64,000 nt of DNA from an uncultured SAR116 cluster alpha proteobacterium. Its GTDB lineage: Bacteria > Pseudomonadota > Alphaproteobacteria > Puniceispirillales > Marisalimonadaceae. A program made the translations under genes and the position numbers. The stretch spans positions 62,001 to 126,000 of the forward strand of contig CACMZO010000001.1 of NCBI GenBank assembly GCA_902618195.1. Reading direction: 5' to 3'. The notes beneath the pieces were generated by a model. It did no database searches. It was given only the letters and a program-made list of their open reading frames with translations, and was not told the DNA's origin. Shown here piece by piece: positions 17,009 to 26,015 of this stretch. Position 1 is the first letter of the stretch. Each line of letters starts with the position of its first letter.

Positions 17009-18057
17009 TGTTTAATAAGATGAATATAGATGGAATTGAAATTTCAGAAACCACACCGCCTTACATCATTGCTGAAATGTCTGGAAATCACAACGGAGAT
17101 TTAAATCGTGCACTTAAATTAATTGAATTAGCAAAAGAATCTGGTGCAAGTGCAGTTAAACTTCAAACTTACACCCCTGACACTATGACAATAAATCATA
17201 AAAGTTCTGATTTCATGGTAAAAGAAGGCTTGTGGAAAGGTTATTCATTATATGATTTGTATGAAATGGCTCATACTCCATGGGAATGGCATAAAGCTCT
17301 ATATGATAAAGGTAAACAAATTGGAATAACAGTGTTTAGCACACCATTTGATAATACATCTGTAGATTTTTTAGAAAGTCTTAATACACCGGTTTACAAA
17401 ATATCTTCTTTTGAAAATTGTGATATTCCACTTATTAGAAAAATTGCTTCAACAAAAAAACCAGTAATCATGTCAACAGGAATGTCAAATCTAAGTGAGA
17501 TTGAAGATTCAGTGTATAACTTGAAAAAATATGGTTGTAATAATTTAGCATTGCTTCATTGTGTTTCTGGTTATCCAACACAAATTGATGAATCTAATTT
17601 ACACACAATAATAGATTTGAAAAATAAATTTAAAACAATAATTGGACTATCAGACCATACTATGGGTAACATAACATCAATTGTTGCAATTGGTTTAGGC
17701 GCTAAAATTATAGAAAAGCATTTTACTTTAAATAGAGCGGATGGTGGTCCTGACTCATCTTTTTCATTACATAAAGAAGAATTAAAAAACCTTGTAAATG
17801 ATTGTAATCAAGCGTTCTTATCATTAGGAAATATTAATTATGAAAAAAAGCCATCTGAAAAAAATAGTTTTATTTTTCGAAGGTCAGTTTATGTTGTAAA
17901 AAATGTTGAAGAAGGTGAAGCTTTTACAAAAGAAAATATTAGAGTTATAAGACCAGGGTTTGGATCACAACCAAAAACATATGATCAAATTTTAGGAAAA
18001 AAATCAAACAGAAAACTTCATAAGGGAACCCCATTTTCAATGGAGTTTCTATCTTGA
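17008..18057 (+). CDS. pseI: Pseudaminic acid synthase PseI
   Basis: A 349-residue NeuB-superfamily synthase. The N-terminal TIM barrel carries PYIIAEMSGNHNGDLNRAL, the form typical of PseI rather than NeuB. Metal and PEP-binding landmarks GLSDHTMG and EKHFTLNR are present. A C-terminal SAF/antifreeze-like domain follows (VYVVKNVEEGEAFTKENIRVIRPG). It condenses the six-carbon sugar freed by PseG with phosphoenolpyruvate to make pseudaminic acid. It begins at the last base of the PIG-L stop (TAATG) and ends overlapping the TTG start of the ABC transporter. A second, divergent NeuB-like synthase at 19.9 kb probably makes another nonulosonate. Confidence 0.93.
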   Translation: MFNKMNIDGIEISETTPPYIIAEMSGNHNGDLNRALKLIELAKESGASAVKLQTYTPDTMTINHKSSDFMVKEGLWKGYSLYDLYEMAHTPWEWHKALYDKGKQIGITVFSTPFDNTSVDFLESLNTPVYKISSFENCDIPLIRKIASTKKPVIMSTGMSNLSEIEDSVYNLKKYGCNNLALLHCVSGYPTQIDESNLHTIIDLKNKFKTIIGLSDHTMGNITSIVAIGLGAKIIEKHFTLNRADGGPDSSFSLHKEELKNLVNDCNQAFLSLGNINYEKKPSEKNSFIFRRSVYVVKNVEEGEAFTKENIRVIRPGFGSQPKTYDQILGKKSNRKLHKGTPFSMEFLS

Positions 18058-19877
18058 AAAATGGAATCAAATCAAACAATAGAAGTATGAGATTATCAGA
18101 TGTATTTTTAGGTTTGAAATTACTAAACAATAAAGAAAAAAACTTTTTTTTTATTTTAATTTTATTAATAACGTCATTAAGTATATTTGAAACGCTAGCT
18201 TTCGGATCAGTATTTCCTCTAATTGCGTATATACTTGAACCAGAAAAAATTAATAATAATGAGTATTTTTTATTTTTTTTTGAATTTTTAAATTCGCCTG
18301 AAAAAAATGTTATGATTATTTATTTTACCTTTTTATCTTTAACACTTTTGATTTCGTCTACAATTGGAAATATTATAATTAATCATATTATAATTAAGTT
18401 TAGTGCTAATTGCTGGACAAGGGTTTCTGATAACCTAATGCGTTTATCTATGGATGCGCCATATGAGTGGTTTGTTTCAAAAAATTCTTCGATTATAACT
18501 AGACTATTCTACCATGATATTCAACTTTGGAGTAGAGACAGCGTCTATTTAATTTTATCAATTTTTAGTGATTTTATAATTTTAATAACACTTTCTATAA
18601 TGTTTTTTTTAATCTTTCCCAAAGTAGGGATTTTTGGAGTCTTATGTTTATTATTAATTGGTTTGACATTGGTGCTATTTTGCAAACCTAAAATGGTTTA
18701 TTATGCTGAAAAATCTAGAAAAGCTGCAGATATGACAATGCTCTCAACAAATCAAATTTTTTCTGGCATAAAAGATATAAAAATTAGTACAAATAAATAT
18801 TTTATAAATTATTTTAATATTACATTTAATAATGCTGCAAACGCTTATATATGGTTAAGATTTTGGAGTAAATTATATCCATTACTATTTTTACTAATAG
18901 TACAATCAGGTTTGGTTTTGTTTGCTACTCTTTTATGGTTCTCAGGTTTATCTGGAAGTGAAATCGCTATATTATTAACTCTAGCTGTTATGATTTCATC
19001 TAGATTAATTCCGTCTATAAATAGATTACTTGGAAATCTTGGATCATTAATGAATATTCATCCTTTTGTTATAGGTATAATAAATTTTTTTAATGAACTA
19101 AAATATGAAAAAAATAAGGATAATAAAAAGTTTAAAAATAAAAAATTTTCTTTTCCAGAAAATTGGAAAAAAATTGAATTTAAGAATGTTTCTTTTAAGT
19201 ACAGAAAAGCTAAAAATTTTGCTGTTAAAAATATAAATCTAAGTTTTAAAAAAAATAAAATCTATGGATTAGTAGGATCTTCTGGATCTGGGAAAAGTAC
19301 TTTAGTAGATTTAATTTTAGGGTTGCTAAAATTAAATAATGGAATGATCAAAGTAGATAACAAAAATATGGGTGATTTAGATTCAGTTACATTTTATCAA
19401 AGTGTAAGTTATATAACACAAAACCCTTTTTTTATAGATGGCACATTAAAACAAAATATTGCTTTTACAATGGATGAAAAAAAAATTGAGTTAGAAAGAG
19501 TTAAAGAATGTCTTCGTTTAGTAGATTTAGGAAATTTTCTAAAAACTTTGCCAGATGGCTTAAATACACATATTGGAGAAAGAGGCTCTAAATTGTCTGG
19601 TGGACAAAAACAAAGACTTGCATTAGCAAGAGCTTTGTATAAAAAACCATCTTTATTAATTCTTGACGAGGCAACAAATGCTCTTGATTCAGTTGTTGAA
19701 GAAAAAATTATAAAATTGATAGTAAGGTTAAAAGAAAAAGTCACATCAATAATAATAACACATAAGATTGAAAATTTAAAAGACGTTAATCATATCTATA
19801 TTTTAAAAAATGGCGAAATGAGTGATGCTATTAAATATAAAGAGTTGAAAAATAATTATTATTTGAATAGTACTTAA
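18054..19877 (+). CDS. ABC-type flippase, fused permease and ATPase (PglK/MsbA-like)
   Basis: A 607-residue half-transporter. About six hydrophobic segments span residues 30-340. The ATPase domain has Walker A GLVGSSGSGKST, signature LSGGQKQR and Walker B LLILDEAT. The length and the position in a glycan locus match PglK, which flips undecaprenyl-linked oligosaccharide across the inner membrane. The TTG start at 18054 overlaps the pseI stop (TTGA); ATG 18087 is an alternative that would drop 11 residues. With a PglC-like initiator at 35.2 kb it suggests an ABC-type, Wzx-independent export route for the glycan. The specificity is inferred. Confidence 0.85.
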   Translation: MKNGIKSNNRSMRLSDVFLGLKLLNNKEKNFFFILILLITSLSIFETLAFGSVFPLIAYILEPEKINNNEYFLFFFEFLNSPEKNVMIIYFTFLSLTLLISSTIGNIIINHIIIKFSANCWTRVSDNLMRLSMDAPYEWFVSKNSSIITRLFYHDIQLWSRDSVYLILSIFSDFIILITLSIMFFLIFPKVGIFGVLCLLLIGLTLVLFCKPKMVYYAEKSRKAADMTMLSTNQIFSGIKDIKISTNKYFINYFNITFNNAANAYIWLRFWSKLYPLLFLLIVQSGLVLFATLLWFSGLSGSEIAILLTLAVMISSRLIPSINRLLGNLGSLMNIHPFVIGIINFFNELKYEKNKDNKKFKNKKFSFPENWKKIEFKNVSFKYRKAKNFAVKNINLSFKKNKIYGLVGSSGSGKSTLVDLILGLLKLNNGMIKVDNKNMGDLDSVTFYQSVSYITQNPFFIDGTLKQNIAFTMDEKKIELERVKECLRLVDLGNFLKTLPDGLNTHIGERGSKLSGGQKQRLALARALYKKPSLLILDEATNALDSVVEEKIIKLIVRLKEKVTSIIITHKIENLKDVNHIYILKNGEMSDAIKYKELKNNYYLNST

Positions 19878-19911
19878 CATTATAAGTTTAATGATTTAGA
19901 TTGGATATTTT

Positions 19912-20934
19912 TTGAGTTTTAAAAAAATAATAAATATTGAAAATAAAAAAATCGGTGTTGATAATCCTTGTTATATTATTGCAGAGGCTGGGGTCTCACA
20001 TTTTGGTGATTTTGAACTTGCAAAAGATCTAGTTGATATGTCTTGTGAATCAGGTGCTGATGTTTTTAAAACACAAATATTTAATGTTGATGAATTAATT
20101 TCAAAAAACGCTGAAGAGTGGAAAACTAGACTGAGACCTAGAAATTTATCCTTTAGTCAAATAGAGTCTTTAAAAGAAAGATGTGAAAAAAAAGGATTAA
20201 TTTTTTTGGCAACTGCTCATGATGAATCCAGACTTGAATGGTTAAGTAAATTAAATGTTTCCTCAGTCAAAATTGGTTCTGGTGAAAAGAATAACTATGA
20301 TTTTATTAAAAAATTAGGATTCTTAAAAAAACCCTTAATTATTTCAACAGGAATGTATAATAATAGAGAAGTTAAAAATTTATTAGAATTGTGTTTAAAA
20401 AATAAATTTTATGAAATTATATTGTTGCATTGTGTTACAAGTTACCCTGTTCCTTTGGATCAAATAAATTTGTCTGCAATGGATCAAATGAAAAAATACT
20501 TTCCAGGGCCAATAGGATATTCGGATCATTCTAAGGATGGAAGCGCAGTATTGGCAGCAGTTGCCAGAGGAGCGAAGGTTATAGAAAGACATATAACTAT
20601 TTTGAAAAATGTACCTAATGCTCAAGATTGGAAAGTATCAAGTACACCAAAAAATTTTCCAAGATTAATAAAAAGTATAAGAAGTATAGAAAAAATGATT
20701 GGAAATAAACATAAAGATGTTCTTCCTTGTGAAAATAATGGTACAAAATGGGCTTTAAAATCATTAGTGGCATCATCAAATCTATCTAAGGGAAAGAAAA
20801 TTTTAGAGAAGGATATTCAAGCTAAAAGACCAGGTACAGGTATTCCACCTCTAGAAAAAGATAAGATTATAGGAAGAAAGTTAAAAAAATCCATGTTAGA
20901 AGGCGATTTTTTTGATTTTGACAATTTGATATAA
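19912..20934 (+). CDS. NeuB/LegI-like nonulosonic acid synthase
   Basis: A 340-residue sialic-acid-synthase family protein. The barrel opens CYIIAEAGVSHFGDFELAK and carries IGYSDHSKDGS and VIERHIT. The C-terminal SAF domain reads SLVASSNLSKGKKILEKDIQAKRPG. It is clearly different from the PseI at 17.0 kb: the first motif is AEAGVSHFG rather than AEMSGNHNG. Together with the NeuC/LegG-like 2-epimerase and the cytidylyltransferase downstream it would complete a legionaminic-type (or sialic-type) branch. The start is TTG at 19912, preceded by a weak GGA; no upstream in-frame ATG exists. Whether the substrate is 2,4-diacetamido-trideoxymannose or ManNAc cannot be read directly. Confidence 0.85.
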   Translation: MSFKKIINIENKKIGVDNPCYIIAEAGVSHFGDFELAKDLVDMSCESGADVFKTQIFNVDELISKNAEEWKTRLRPRNLSFSQIESLKERCEKKGLIFLATAHDESRLEWLSKLNVSSVKIGSGEKNNYDFIKKLGFLKKPLIISTGMYNNREVKNLLELCLKNKFYEIILLHCVTSYPVPLDQINLSAMDQMKKYFPGPIGYSDHSKDGSAVLAAVARGAKVIERHITILKNVPNAQDWKVSSTPKNFPRLIKSIRSIEKMIGNKHKDVLPCENNGTKWALKSLVASSNLSKGKKILEKDIQAKRPGTGIPPLEKDKIIGRKLKKSMLEGDFFDFDNLI

Positions 20935-20979
20935 AAGATCTATTAATCTAATAATTTTTTGTGAGAAAGTGTTAAATAT

Positions 20980-22134
20980 ATGAAGATTCTTATTTTAGGT
21001 GGAGATGGATATTTAGGTTGGCCTACTGCAATGCATTTTTCTGATCGTGGAGATAATGTTTTAATAATTGATAATTTTGTAAAAAGAAGATGGGAAATGG
21101 AAGATGGCATCGAGCCTTTTTTGCCTATTTCAACCTTACACAACAGAGTTAATAAATGGGAAGAACTTACTGGAAAAAAAATTAATTTTGAAATAGGGGA
21201 TCTTCAAAATCATAGATTTGTTTATAATACAATTAGTAATTTTCTTCCTGATGCTATTGTACATTACGGAGAACAGCCTTCTGCACCATATTCTATGCAA
21301 AGCAGAGAAACGGCAGTTTATACTCAAGTGAACAACGTTGTAGGTACCATGAATATTATGTTTGCAATTCAAAAATTTTGTCCACAAACAAATTTAATTA
21401 AATTAGGCACAATGGGTGAATATGGAACTCCAGATATTGACATTGAAGAGGGATGGTTAACAGTAAATCATAACGGTAGATCTGACAAAGTGATGTATCC
21501 AAAAAAACCAAATAGTTTCTATCATTTATCAAAGGTACATGATTCTCATAATTTAGAATTTGCTTGTAGAATTTGGGGGCTTAAGGTTACTGATTTAAAC
21601 CAAGGTGTTGTTTATGGTATAAATACAAAACAAACAAATTTAGACCCCGTTTTACGAACTTCTTTTCATTATGATGACGTATTTGGCACTGTGTTGAATC
21701 GATTTTTAGTTCAGGCAGCTGTTAACATGCCACTCAGTATTTATGGAAAAGGCGGACAAACAAGGGGTTTTTTGAATATTAGGGATACTATTGCATGTGT
21801 TGAGTTAGCTGTTGACAATCCTGGTGAAGCTGGAGAATTTAGAGTTTTGAACCAATTTACTGAGCAGTTTTCAGTTATGGATCTCGCAGAAAAAGTCCAA
21901 AAAACTGGACAAAGAAATAATATGAAAGTTGATATTAAATACTTGGAAAACCCACGTATTGAATCTGAAGATCATTATTATAATGCAAAGCATAAAAAAT
22001 TAGAAGAGCTTGGTTTAAAGCCTAATTTTTTAACAGATGATCTACTTGATGAAATGTTTGTTGATATTTTAAAAAACGTTGAAAGAGTTAATACAAAACT
22101 TTTTGACCCAAGAATTAAATGGAATCAAGGTTAA
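20980..22134 (+). CDS. sqdB: UDP-sulfoquinovose synthase homolog (SQD1/SqdB family)
   Basis: A 384-residue extended SDR with very strong resemblance to SQD1. Family-specific segments include GGDGYLGWPTAMH, VHYGEQPSAPYSM, IKLGTMGEYGTP, SFYHLSKVHDSHN, DLNQGVVYG and KGGQTRGFLNIRDT. Thr144, Tyr181 and Lys185 match SQD1 Thr145, Tyr182 and Lys186. The enzyme adds sulfite to a 4-keto-5,6-ene form of UDP-glucose to make UDP-sulfoquinovose. It normally serves SQDG lipid synthesis with a glycosyltransferase such as SqdX or SqdD, which I did not recognise here. Its place between the NeuB-like synthase and amidination module 2 suggests instead a sulfonated sugar in the surface glycan; in archaea the related Agl3 does this for N-glycans. 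Confidence 0.92.
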   Translation: MKILILGGDGYLGWPTAMHFSDRGDNVLIIDNFVKRRWEMEDGIEPFLPISTLHNRVNKWEELTGKKINFEIGDLQNHRFVYNTISNFLPDAIVHYGEQPSAPYSMQSRETAVYTQVNNVVGTMNIMFAIQKFCPQTNLIKLGTMGEYGTPDIDIEEGWLTVNHNGRSDKVMYPKKPNSFYHLSKVHDSHNLEFACRIWGLKVTDLNQGVVYGINTKQTNLDPVLRTSFHYDDVFGTVLNRFLVQAAVNMPLSIYGKGGQTRGFLNIRDTIACVELAVDNPGEAGEFRVLNQFTEQFSVMDLAEKVQKTGQRNNMKVDIKYLENPRIESEDHYYNAKHKKLEELGLKPNFLTDDLLDEMFVDILKNVERVNTKLFDPRIKWNQG

Positions 22135-22175
22135 TAAATTTCCTAATTACATTTATTTTTTAAAAATATTTTATA

Positions 22176-22940
22176 ATGAAAAATATTAGATTAATTGGAA
22201 GATTAGATATTAAAGGTGAAAATTTAATAAAAGGTATCCAATTAGAAGGTTTACGGATTATCGGGAACCCTAATGAATATGCAAAGTTGTATTATCAACA
22301 AGGTATCGATGAATTAATTTACATTGACAGCGTAGCAAGCCTTTATGGCAGAAATAATTTAGTTGATATTGTTAGCAAAACTACTAGTGAAGTTTTTGTG
22401 CCAGTTACAGTTGGTGGGGGTATTAGAACCTTAAATGATATTGATATTTTATTAAAATCTGGAGCAGATAAAGTTGCAATTAATACTGAAGGGGTCAAAA
22501 ATCCAAACTTTTTTAGAGAAGCAGTTGAAACATTTGGTGCTCAATCAATTGTAGGGTCTATAGTTGCAAAAAAAATTAGTTCCAATAATTGGGAAGTTTA
22601 TACTGATGGTGGAAGAGAAAAAACTGGATTGAATGTCGAGAATTGGTTGAAAGTTCTTGAAGATAAAGGTATTGGAGAACTTTTAATAACATCTGTAGAT
22701 AGAGATGGAACTAAATCAGGTTTTGATTATGAATTAGTATCAAAAGTATCAAAGATTTGTAATGTCCCTTTGATTATATCAGGTGGTGCTGGCGAAAAAA
22801 ATCATTTACTTGAAATTTTAAAAAATAACAATCTTGACGCTATTGCAGTAGGCTCAATTTTACATTTTAAAAATCAGACTGTAAAATCGTTAAAATCTTT
22901 TTTGATTAATAACGACATTAAATTAAGGCTCGTTCAGTGA
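22176..22940 (+). CDS. HisF-like ammonia-channel subunit of sugar amidination module 2
   Basis: A 254-residue HisF-family barrel. Asp11 is kept (GRLDIKGENLIKG), but the residue aligned with canonical Asp130 is Val130 (SIVAKK), the reverse of module 1, where Asp11 is lost and Asp130 kept. VDRDGTKSGFD keeps the third aspartate. Cyclase function is therefore doubtful and an ammonia-channel role fits. Gene order is hisF-hisH-pseA here, against hisH-hisF-pseA in module 1, so the two modules were probably assembled or acquired independently. The stop overlaps the GTG start of the HisH-like gene by 4 bases. Confidence 0.9.
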   Translation: MKNIRLIGRLDIKGENLIKGIQLEGLRIIGNPNEYAKLYYQQGIDELIYIDSVASLYGRNNLVDIVSKTTSEVFVPVTVGGGIRTLNDIDILLKSGADKVAINTEGVKNPNFFREAVETFGAQSIVGSIVAKKISSNNWEVYTDGGREKTGLNVENWLKVLEDKGIGELLITSVDRDGTKSGFDYELVSKVSKICNVPLIISGGAGEKNHLLEILKNNNLDAIAVGSILHFKNQTVKSLKSFLINNDIKLRLVQ

Positions 22941-23605
22941 CAATTATAATGAAAGATCTAAAAGTTGGCATTATAGATTATGGATGTGGTAATATTAAAA
23001 GCATTATAGGTGCCTTAAAACATCTAGGTATAATCAAAACAGTTTTGGTAAATTCAGAAAATGAAATAGAAGTTTGTGATTGTTTAATTTTGCCAGGTGT
23101 TGGGGCTTATGGTCATGCAATGAAAAGACTGAATGCTAACAATTTAATAATGCCAATAAAAAAATTTGTTTATGACGGTGGGTTTATACTTGGTATTTGT
23201 TTAGGAATGCAATTACTTTTTGATAGAAGTCATGAAATGGGTACATTTGATGGACTTGGGTTAATTTCAGGAACAGTAAAAAAATTAAAAAAATCTGACA
23301 ATAATAATTTCAAATTACCTAATATTGGATGGTATTCTATTGATAAAAAAAAAAATGACTATCAATCAAATAATTTTCTTATGAAGAAAGACTTAATAAA
23401 TTTTTATTATTTTGTGCATTCTTATGCAGCATTTCCAAATGAACCAAAAAATATTATAGCTTCATCTTCATATTCTGGTGAAGCATTTGCAGCTGTAGTA
23501 AAAAAAAATAATATATATGGAACACAATTTCATCCTGAGAAAAGTGGTCAAGCAGGACTTAATATATTGCACAATTTTTTAAAAATTGTTATGAAAAAAC
23601 AATAA
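22937..23605 (+). CDS. HisH-like glutaminase subunit of sugar amidination module 2
   Basis: A 222-residue HisH-type glutaminase. Cys88 in GICLGMQLLF and His199/Glu201 in FHPEKSG form the triad, and LPGVGAYGHAM is the oxyanion region. The GTG start overlaps the HisF stop (GTGA) and has AAGG nine bases upstream; ATG 22949, which would give MKDLKVGIIDYG, is a credible alternative that aligns better with usual HisH starts. The gene contains an 11-base A run at 23345-23355. It would feed ammonia through the paired HisF to the amidotransferase encoded six bases downstream. Confidence 0.88.
   Translation: MTIIMKDLKVGIIDYGCGNIKSIIGALKHLGIIKTVLVNSENEIEVCDCLILPGVGAYGHAMKRLNANNLIMPIKKFVYDGGFILGICLGMQLLFDRSHEMGTFDGLGLISGTVKKLKKSDNNNFKLPNIGWYSIDKKKNDYQSNNFLMKKDLINFYYFVHSYAAFPNEPKNIIASSSYSGEAFAAVVKKNNIYGTQFHPEKSGQAGLNILHNFLKIVMKKQ
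23345..23355 (+). repeat. A11 homopolymer inside the module 2 HisH gene
   Basis: Eleven consecutive A bases encode Lys-Lys-Lys plus the first two bases of Asn. It is the longest homopolymer I noticed in a coding region of the glycan locus and is a possible slippage site for replication, transcription or sequencing. Confidence 0.8.
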
Positions 23606-23611
23606 TTTTTT

Positions 23612-24829
23612 ATGAATAATTTTGACAATAATAAAGATCAAATTCTTTGGGGCCTACCTAAAAATGTTGAGTTTTGTAAAAAGTGTGTCATATCAAATCA
23701 AAGACCATCAACAATTGAAGAGCATAAACATTTAAAAAATTCAAAAAAACCAACAATTAATTTTAAAAATGGTATTTGTTCAGCTTGTCAATATCATGAC
23801 TATAAATACAACCAAATCGATTGGGAAGAACGTGAAAAACAATTAGAAATTCTATGTAATAAATTTAGAAGTAAAGATGGGTCATATGATGTCATCTGCC
23901 CAGGAAGTGGTGGAAAAGACAGTGTTTATGTAGCGCACTATTTGAAGGAAAAATATGGAATGAATCCTTTGACTGTCACCTGGGCTCCACATATCTATAC
24001 GGATATAGGTTTCAAAAATTTACAATCATGGATACATTCAGGTTTTGACAATATTTTAAAAACTCCTAATGGAGACGTACATAGTAAATTGACAAAATTT
24101 GCTTTTGAAAATTTACTTCATCCTTTTCAGCCTTTTATAATTGGACAGAAACTTATCGCTCCAAGAATTGCGCTTGAAAAAAATATTAAATTTATAATGT
24201 ATGGAGAAAGTCAAGCTGAAGGTGGGTCTCATCTTAATTGGGATGAGCCTAGAATGCCAAATAGTTTTTTTTCTAGAAATAAAGAAGATATTTCAAATAT
24301 TAAATTAGGTGGAAAAACTTTATCTGAATTGGAAGATCATAATATTAAATTAAATGATCTTCTACCTTATTTGCCGCTTGATATAAATGATGTAGAAAAA
24401 GCAAGCATTGAAGTTCACTTTATGAGTTATTATAGATTATGGAGACCTCAAGACAATTTTTATTATGCAGCAGAAAAGTGCAACTTTTTACCAAATCCCG
24501 AAAGATCAGAAGGCACCTATTCTAAGTATTCAAGTTTAGATGATAAAATAGATGGGTTTCATTATTTCACCACATATATAAAATTTGGAATTGGAAGGGC
24601 AAGTTATGATGCTGCACAAGAAATTAGAAATAATCATATTTCTCGAGAAGAAGCTATAGCTCTAGTTAAAAAATATGATGGTGAATTTCCAAAAAAATAT
24701 TTTAATGAATTTCTTGAATATATAAACATATCTGAGCAAAAATTTTGGGAATTGATTGATAATGGAAGAAGTTCTCATTTATGGGAAATGTCGGGTAATA
24801 AGTGGGAATTAAAATATAAAGTTGAATAA
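23612..24829 (+). CDS. N-acetyl sugar amidotransferase (PseA/WbpG family), module 2
   Basis: A 405-residue PP-loop enzyme with SGGKDS at residues 99-104. Two CxxC pairs at Cys22/Cys25 and Cys56/Cys59 likely bind zinc. It is longer at the N terminus than the module 1 enzyme and has diverged throughout (for example CPGSGGKDSVYVAHY against VSGGKDSYFQ). It would convert an N-acetyl group to acetamidino using ammonia from the upstream HisF/HisH pair. The next genes are the NeuC/LegG-like epimerase and a cytidylyltransferase, so this copy may modify the legionaminic-type sugar while module 1 modifies the pseudaminic-type sugar. That division is an inference. Confidence 0.9.
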   Translation: MNNFDNNKDQILWGLPKNVEFCKKCVISNQRPSTIEEHKHLKNSKKPTINFKNGICSACQYHDYKYNQIDWEEREKQLEILCNKFRSKDGSYDVICPGSGGKDSVYVAHYLKEKYGMNPLTVTWAPHIYTDIGFKNLQSWIHSGFDNILKTPNGDVHSKLTKFAFENLLHPFQPFIIGQKLIAPRIALEKNIKFIMYGESQAEGGSHLNWDEPRMPNSFFSRNKEDISNIKLGGKTLSELEDHNIKLNDLLPYLPLDINDVEKASIEVHFMSYYRLWRPQDNFYYAAEKCNFLPNPERSEGTYSKYSSLDDKIDGFHYFTTYIKFGIGRASYDAAQEIRNNHISREEAIALVKKYDGEFPKKYFNEFLEYINISEQKFWELIDNGRSSHLWEMSGNKWELKYKVE

Positions 24830-24853
24830 TTAAATATGTTTTTATTATAACTC

Positions 24854-26005
24854 ATGAAACCAAATATAAAAATTTGTATAATATTAACTACTCGTGGAAA
24901 TTATGCAAAAATGAAATCCACAATGACAAATATTTTATGTGATAATGACTTAACACTTCAGGTTGTGTTAGGAGATAGTATTCAAGATCGAAGATTTGGA
25001 GAATATAGAACAATAATTGAAAATGACGGATTTAAAATTGATGAACAAATTAATTTTCTGCCTAAAGGAGATAAATTAGAAGATATAGCTTTTTCTGCAG
25101 GTCAATTAACTTCTAGATTATCAAAAACTTTTTCTAAATTAAATCCTGATATTGTGTTAATTATAGCGGATAGATTTGAAGCATTATCCGTTGCTCACGC
25201 TGCAATTTGCATGAATAAATTGATTGTCCATTTAGAAGGTGGAGAGGTTTCTGGTTCTGTAGATGAAAGAATAAGACATGCTATTTCAAAGCTTGCACAT
25301 ATTCATCTACCATCAAATAAGAATGCAGAAGAAAGATTAATTAAAATGGGAGAGATTAGAGAAAACATTTATGTTGTTGGAACTCCCAGCTTAGATTTAT
25401 TAAATGATATTAATTTAAATGATAAAACTGATTTACAGAAAATTTTAAATAAAAAATTAAAAAACAGTTTAATAAATTTGGATGATAAATATCTAGTAGT
25501 CTCACAACATTCAGTGGTTACAGAATATGAATCTGCATTATTTCAAATTAATGAAACAATGAAAGCATTGAAATCTTTTGAAATTCCAGTTATTTGGATT
25601 TTACCAAACATGGATTCTGGACAAAAAGAAATAGTTTCATTTGTTAAACAACACAAGACTGAACCAAATATTAAAGTAATTCCAAGTCTTGAGATGGAAC
25701 TATACGCTGTATTATTAAAAAACTGTCTGTGTTTAATTGGAAATTCATCTAGTGGTATTAGAGAATGTGAATTTTTAGGAACTCCTGTTGTTAATATTGG
25801 AACTAGACAAAATGGGAGGTTGCGAGGGAAAAACGTAATAGATACAAATCATTCAAGTAAAGAAATTAAAAAAGCTATTGAATATCAAATTAATCATGGC
25901 AGATATGGGAGTGATTTTATTTATGGTGATGGTAAGTCTGGGGAAAAAATTGTCAAAATATTGTCTAATGTTAAAATAAATTTAGATAAAACAATTAGTT
26001 ATTAA
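24854..26005 (+). CDS. neuC: Hydrolysing UDP-N-acetyl sugar 2-epimerase (NeuC/LegG-like)
   Basis: A 383-residue GT-B-fold epimerase. It opens KICIILTTRGNYAKMKS and carries DRFEALSVAHAA, HLEGGEVSGSVDERIRHAI and the C-terminal IGNSSSGIRECEFLGTPVVN, all NeuC-type features. NeuC releases UDP from UDP-GlcNAc and inverts C2 to give ManNAc; LegG does the same on UDP-2,4-diacetamido-bacillosamine. The product would go to the NeuB/LegI-like synthase at 19.9 kb. PglD, DegT and PglF homologs in the same locus make the LegG reading more likely. It follows amidination module 2 by 24 bases. Confidence 0.9.
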   Translation: MKPNIKICIILTTRGNYAKMKSTMTNILCDNDLTLQVVLGDSIQDRRFGEYRTIIENDGFKIDEQINFLPKGDKLEDIAFSAGQLTSRLSKTFSKLNPDIVLIIADRFEALSVAHAAICMNKLIVHLEGGEVSGSVDERIRHAISKLAHIHLPSNKNAEERLIKMGEIRENIYVVGTPSLDLLNDINLNDKTDLQKILNKKLKNSLINLDDKYLVVSQHSVVTEYESALFQINETMKALKSFEIPVIWILPNMDSGQKEIVSFVKQHKTEPNIKVIPSLEMELYAVLLKNCLCLIGNSSSGIRECEFLGTPVVNIGTRQNGRLRGKNVIDTNHSSKEIKKAIEYQINHGRYGSDFIYGDGKSGEKIVKILSNVKINLDKTISY

Positions 26006-26015
26006 ATTAAAAAAA

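Noticed and set aside
8965-18057. Flagellin glycosylation island
   Set aside because: Pseudaminic acid often decorates flagellin, but no flagellar gene appears anywhere in the window; a surface polysaccharide is the more economical reading.
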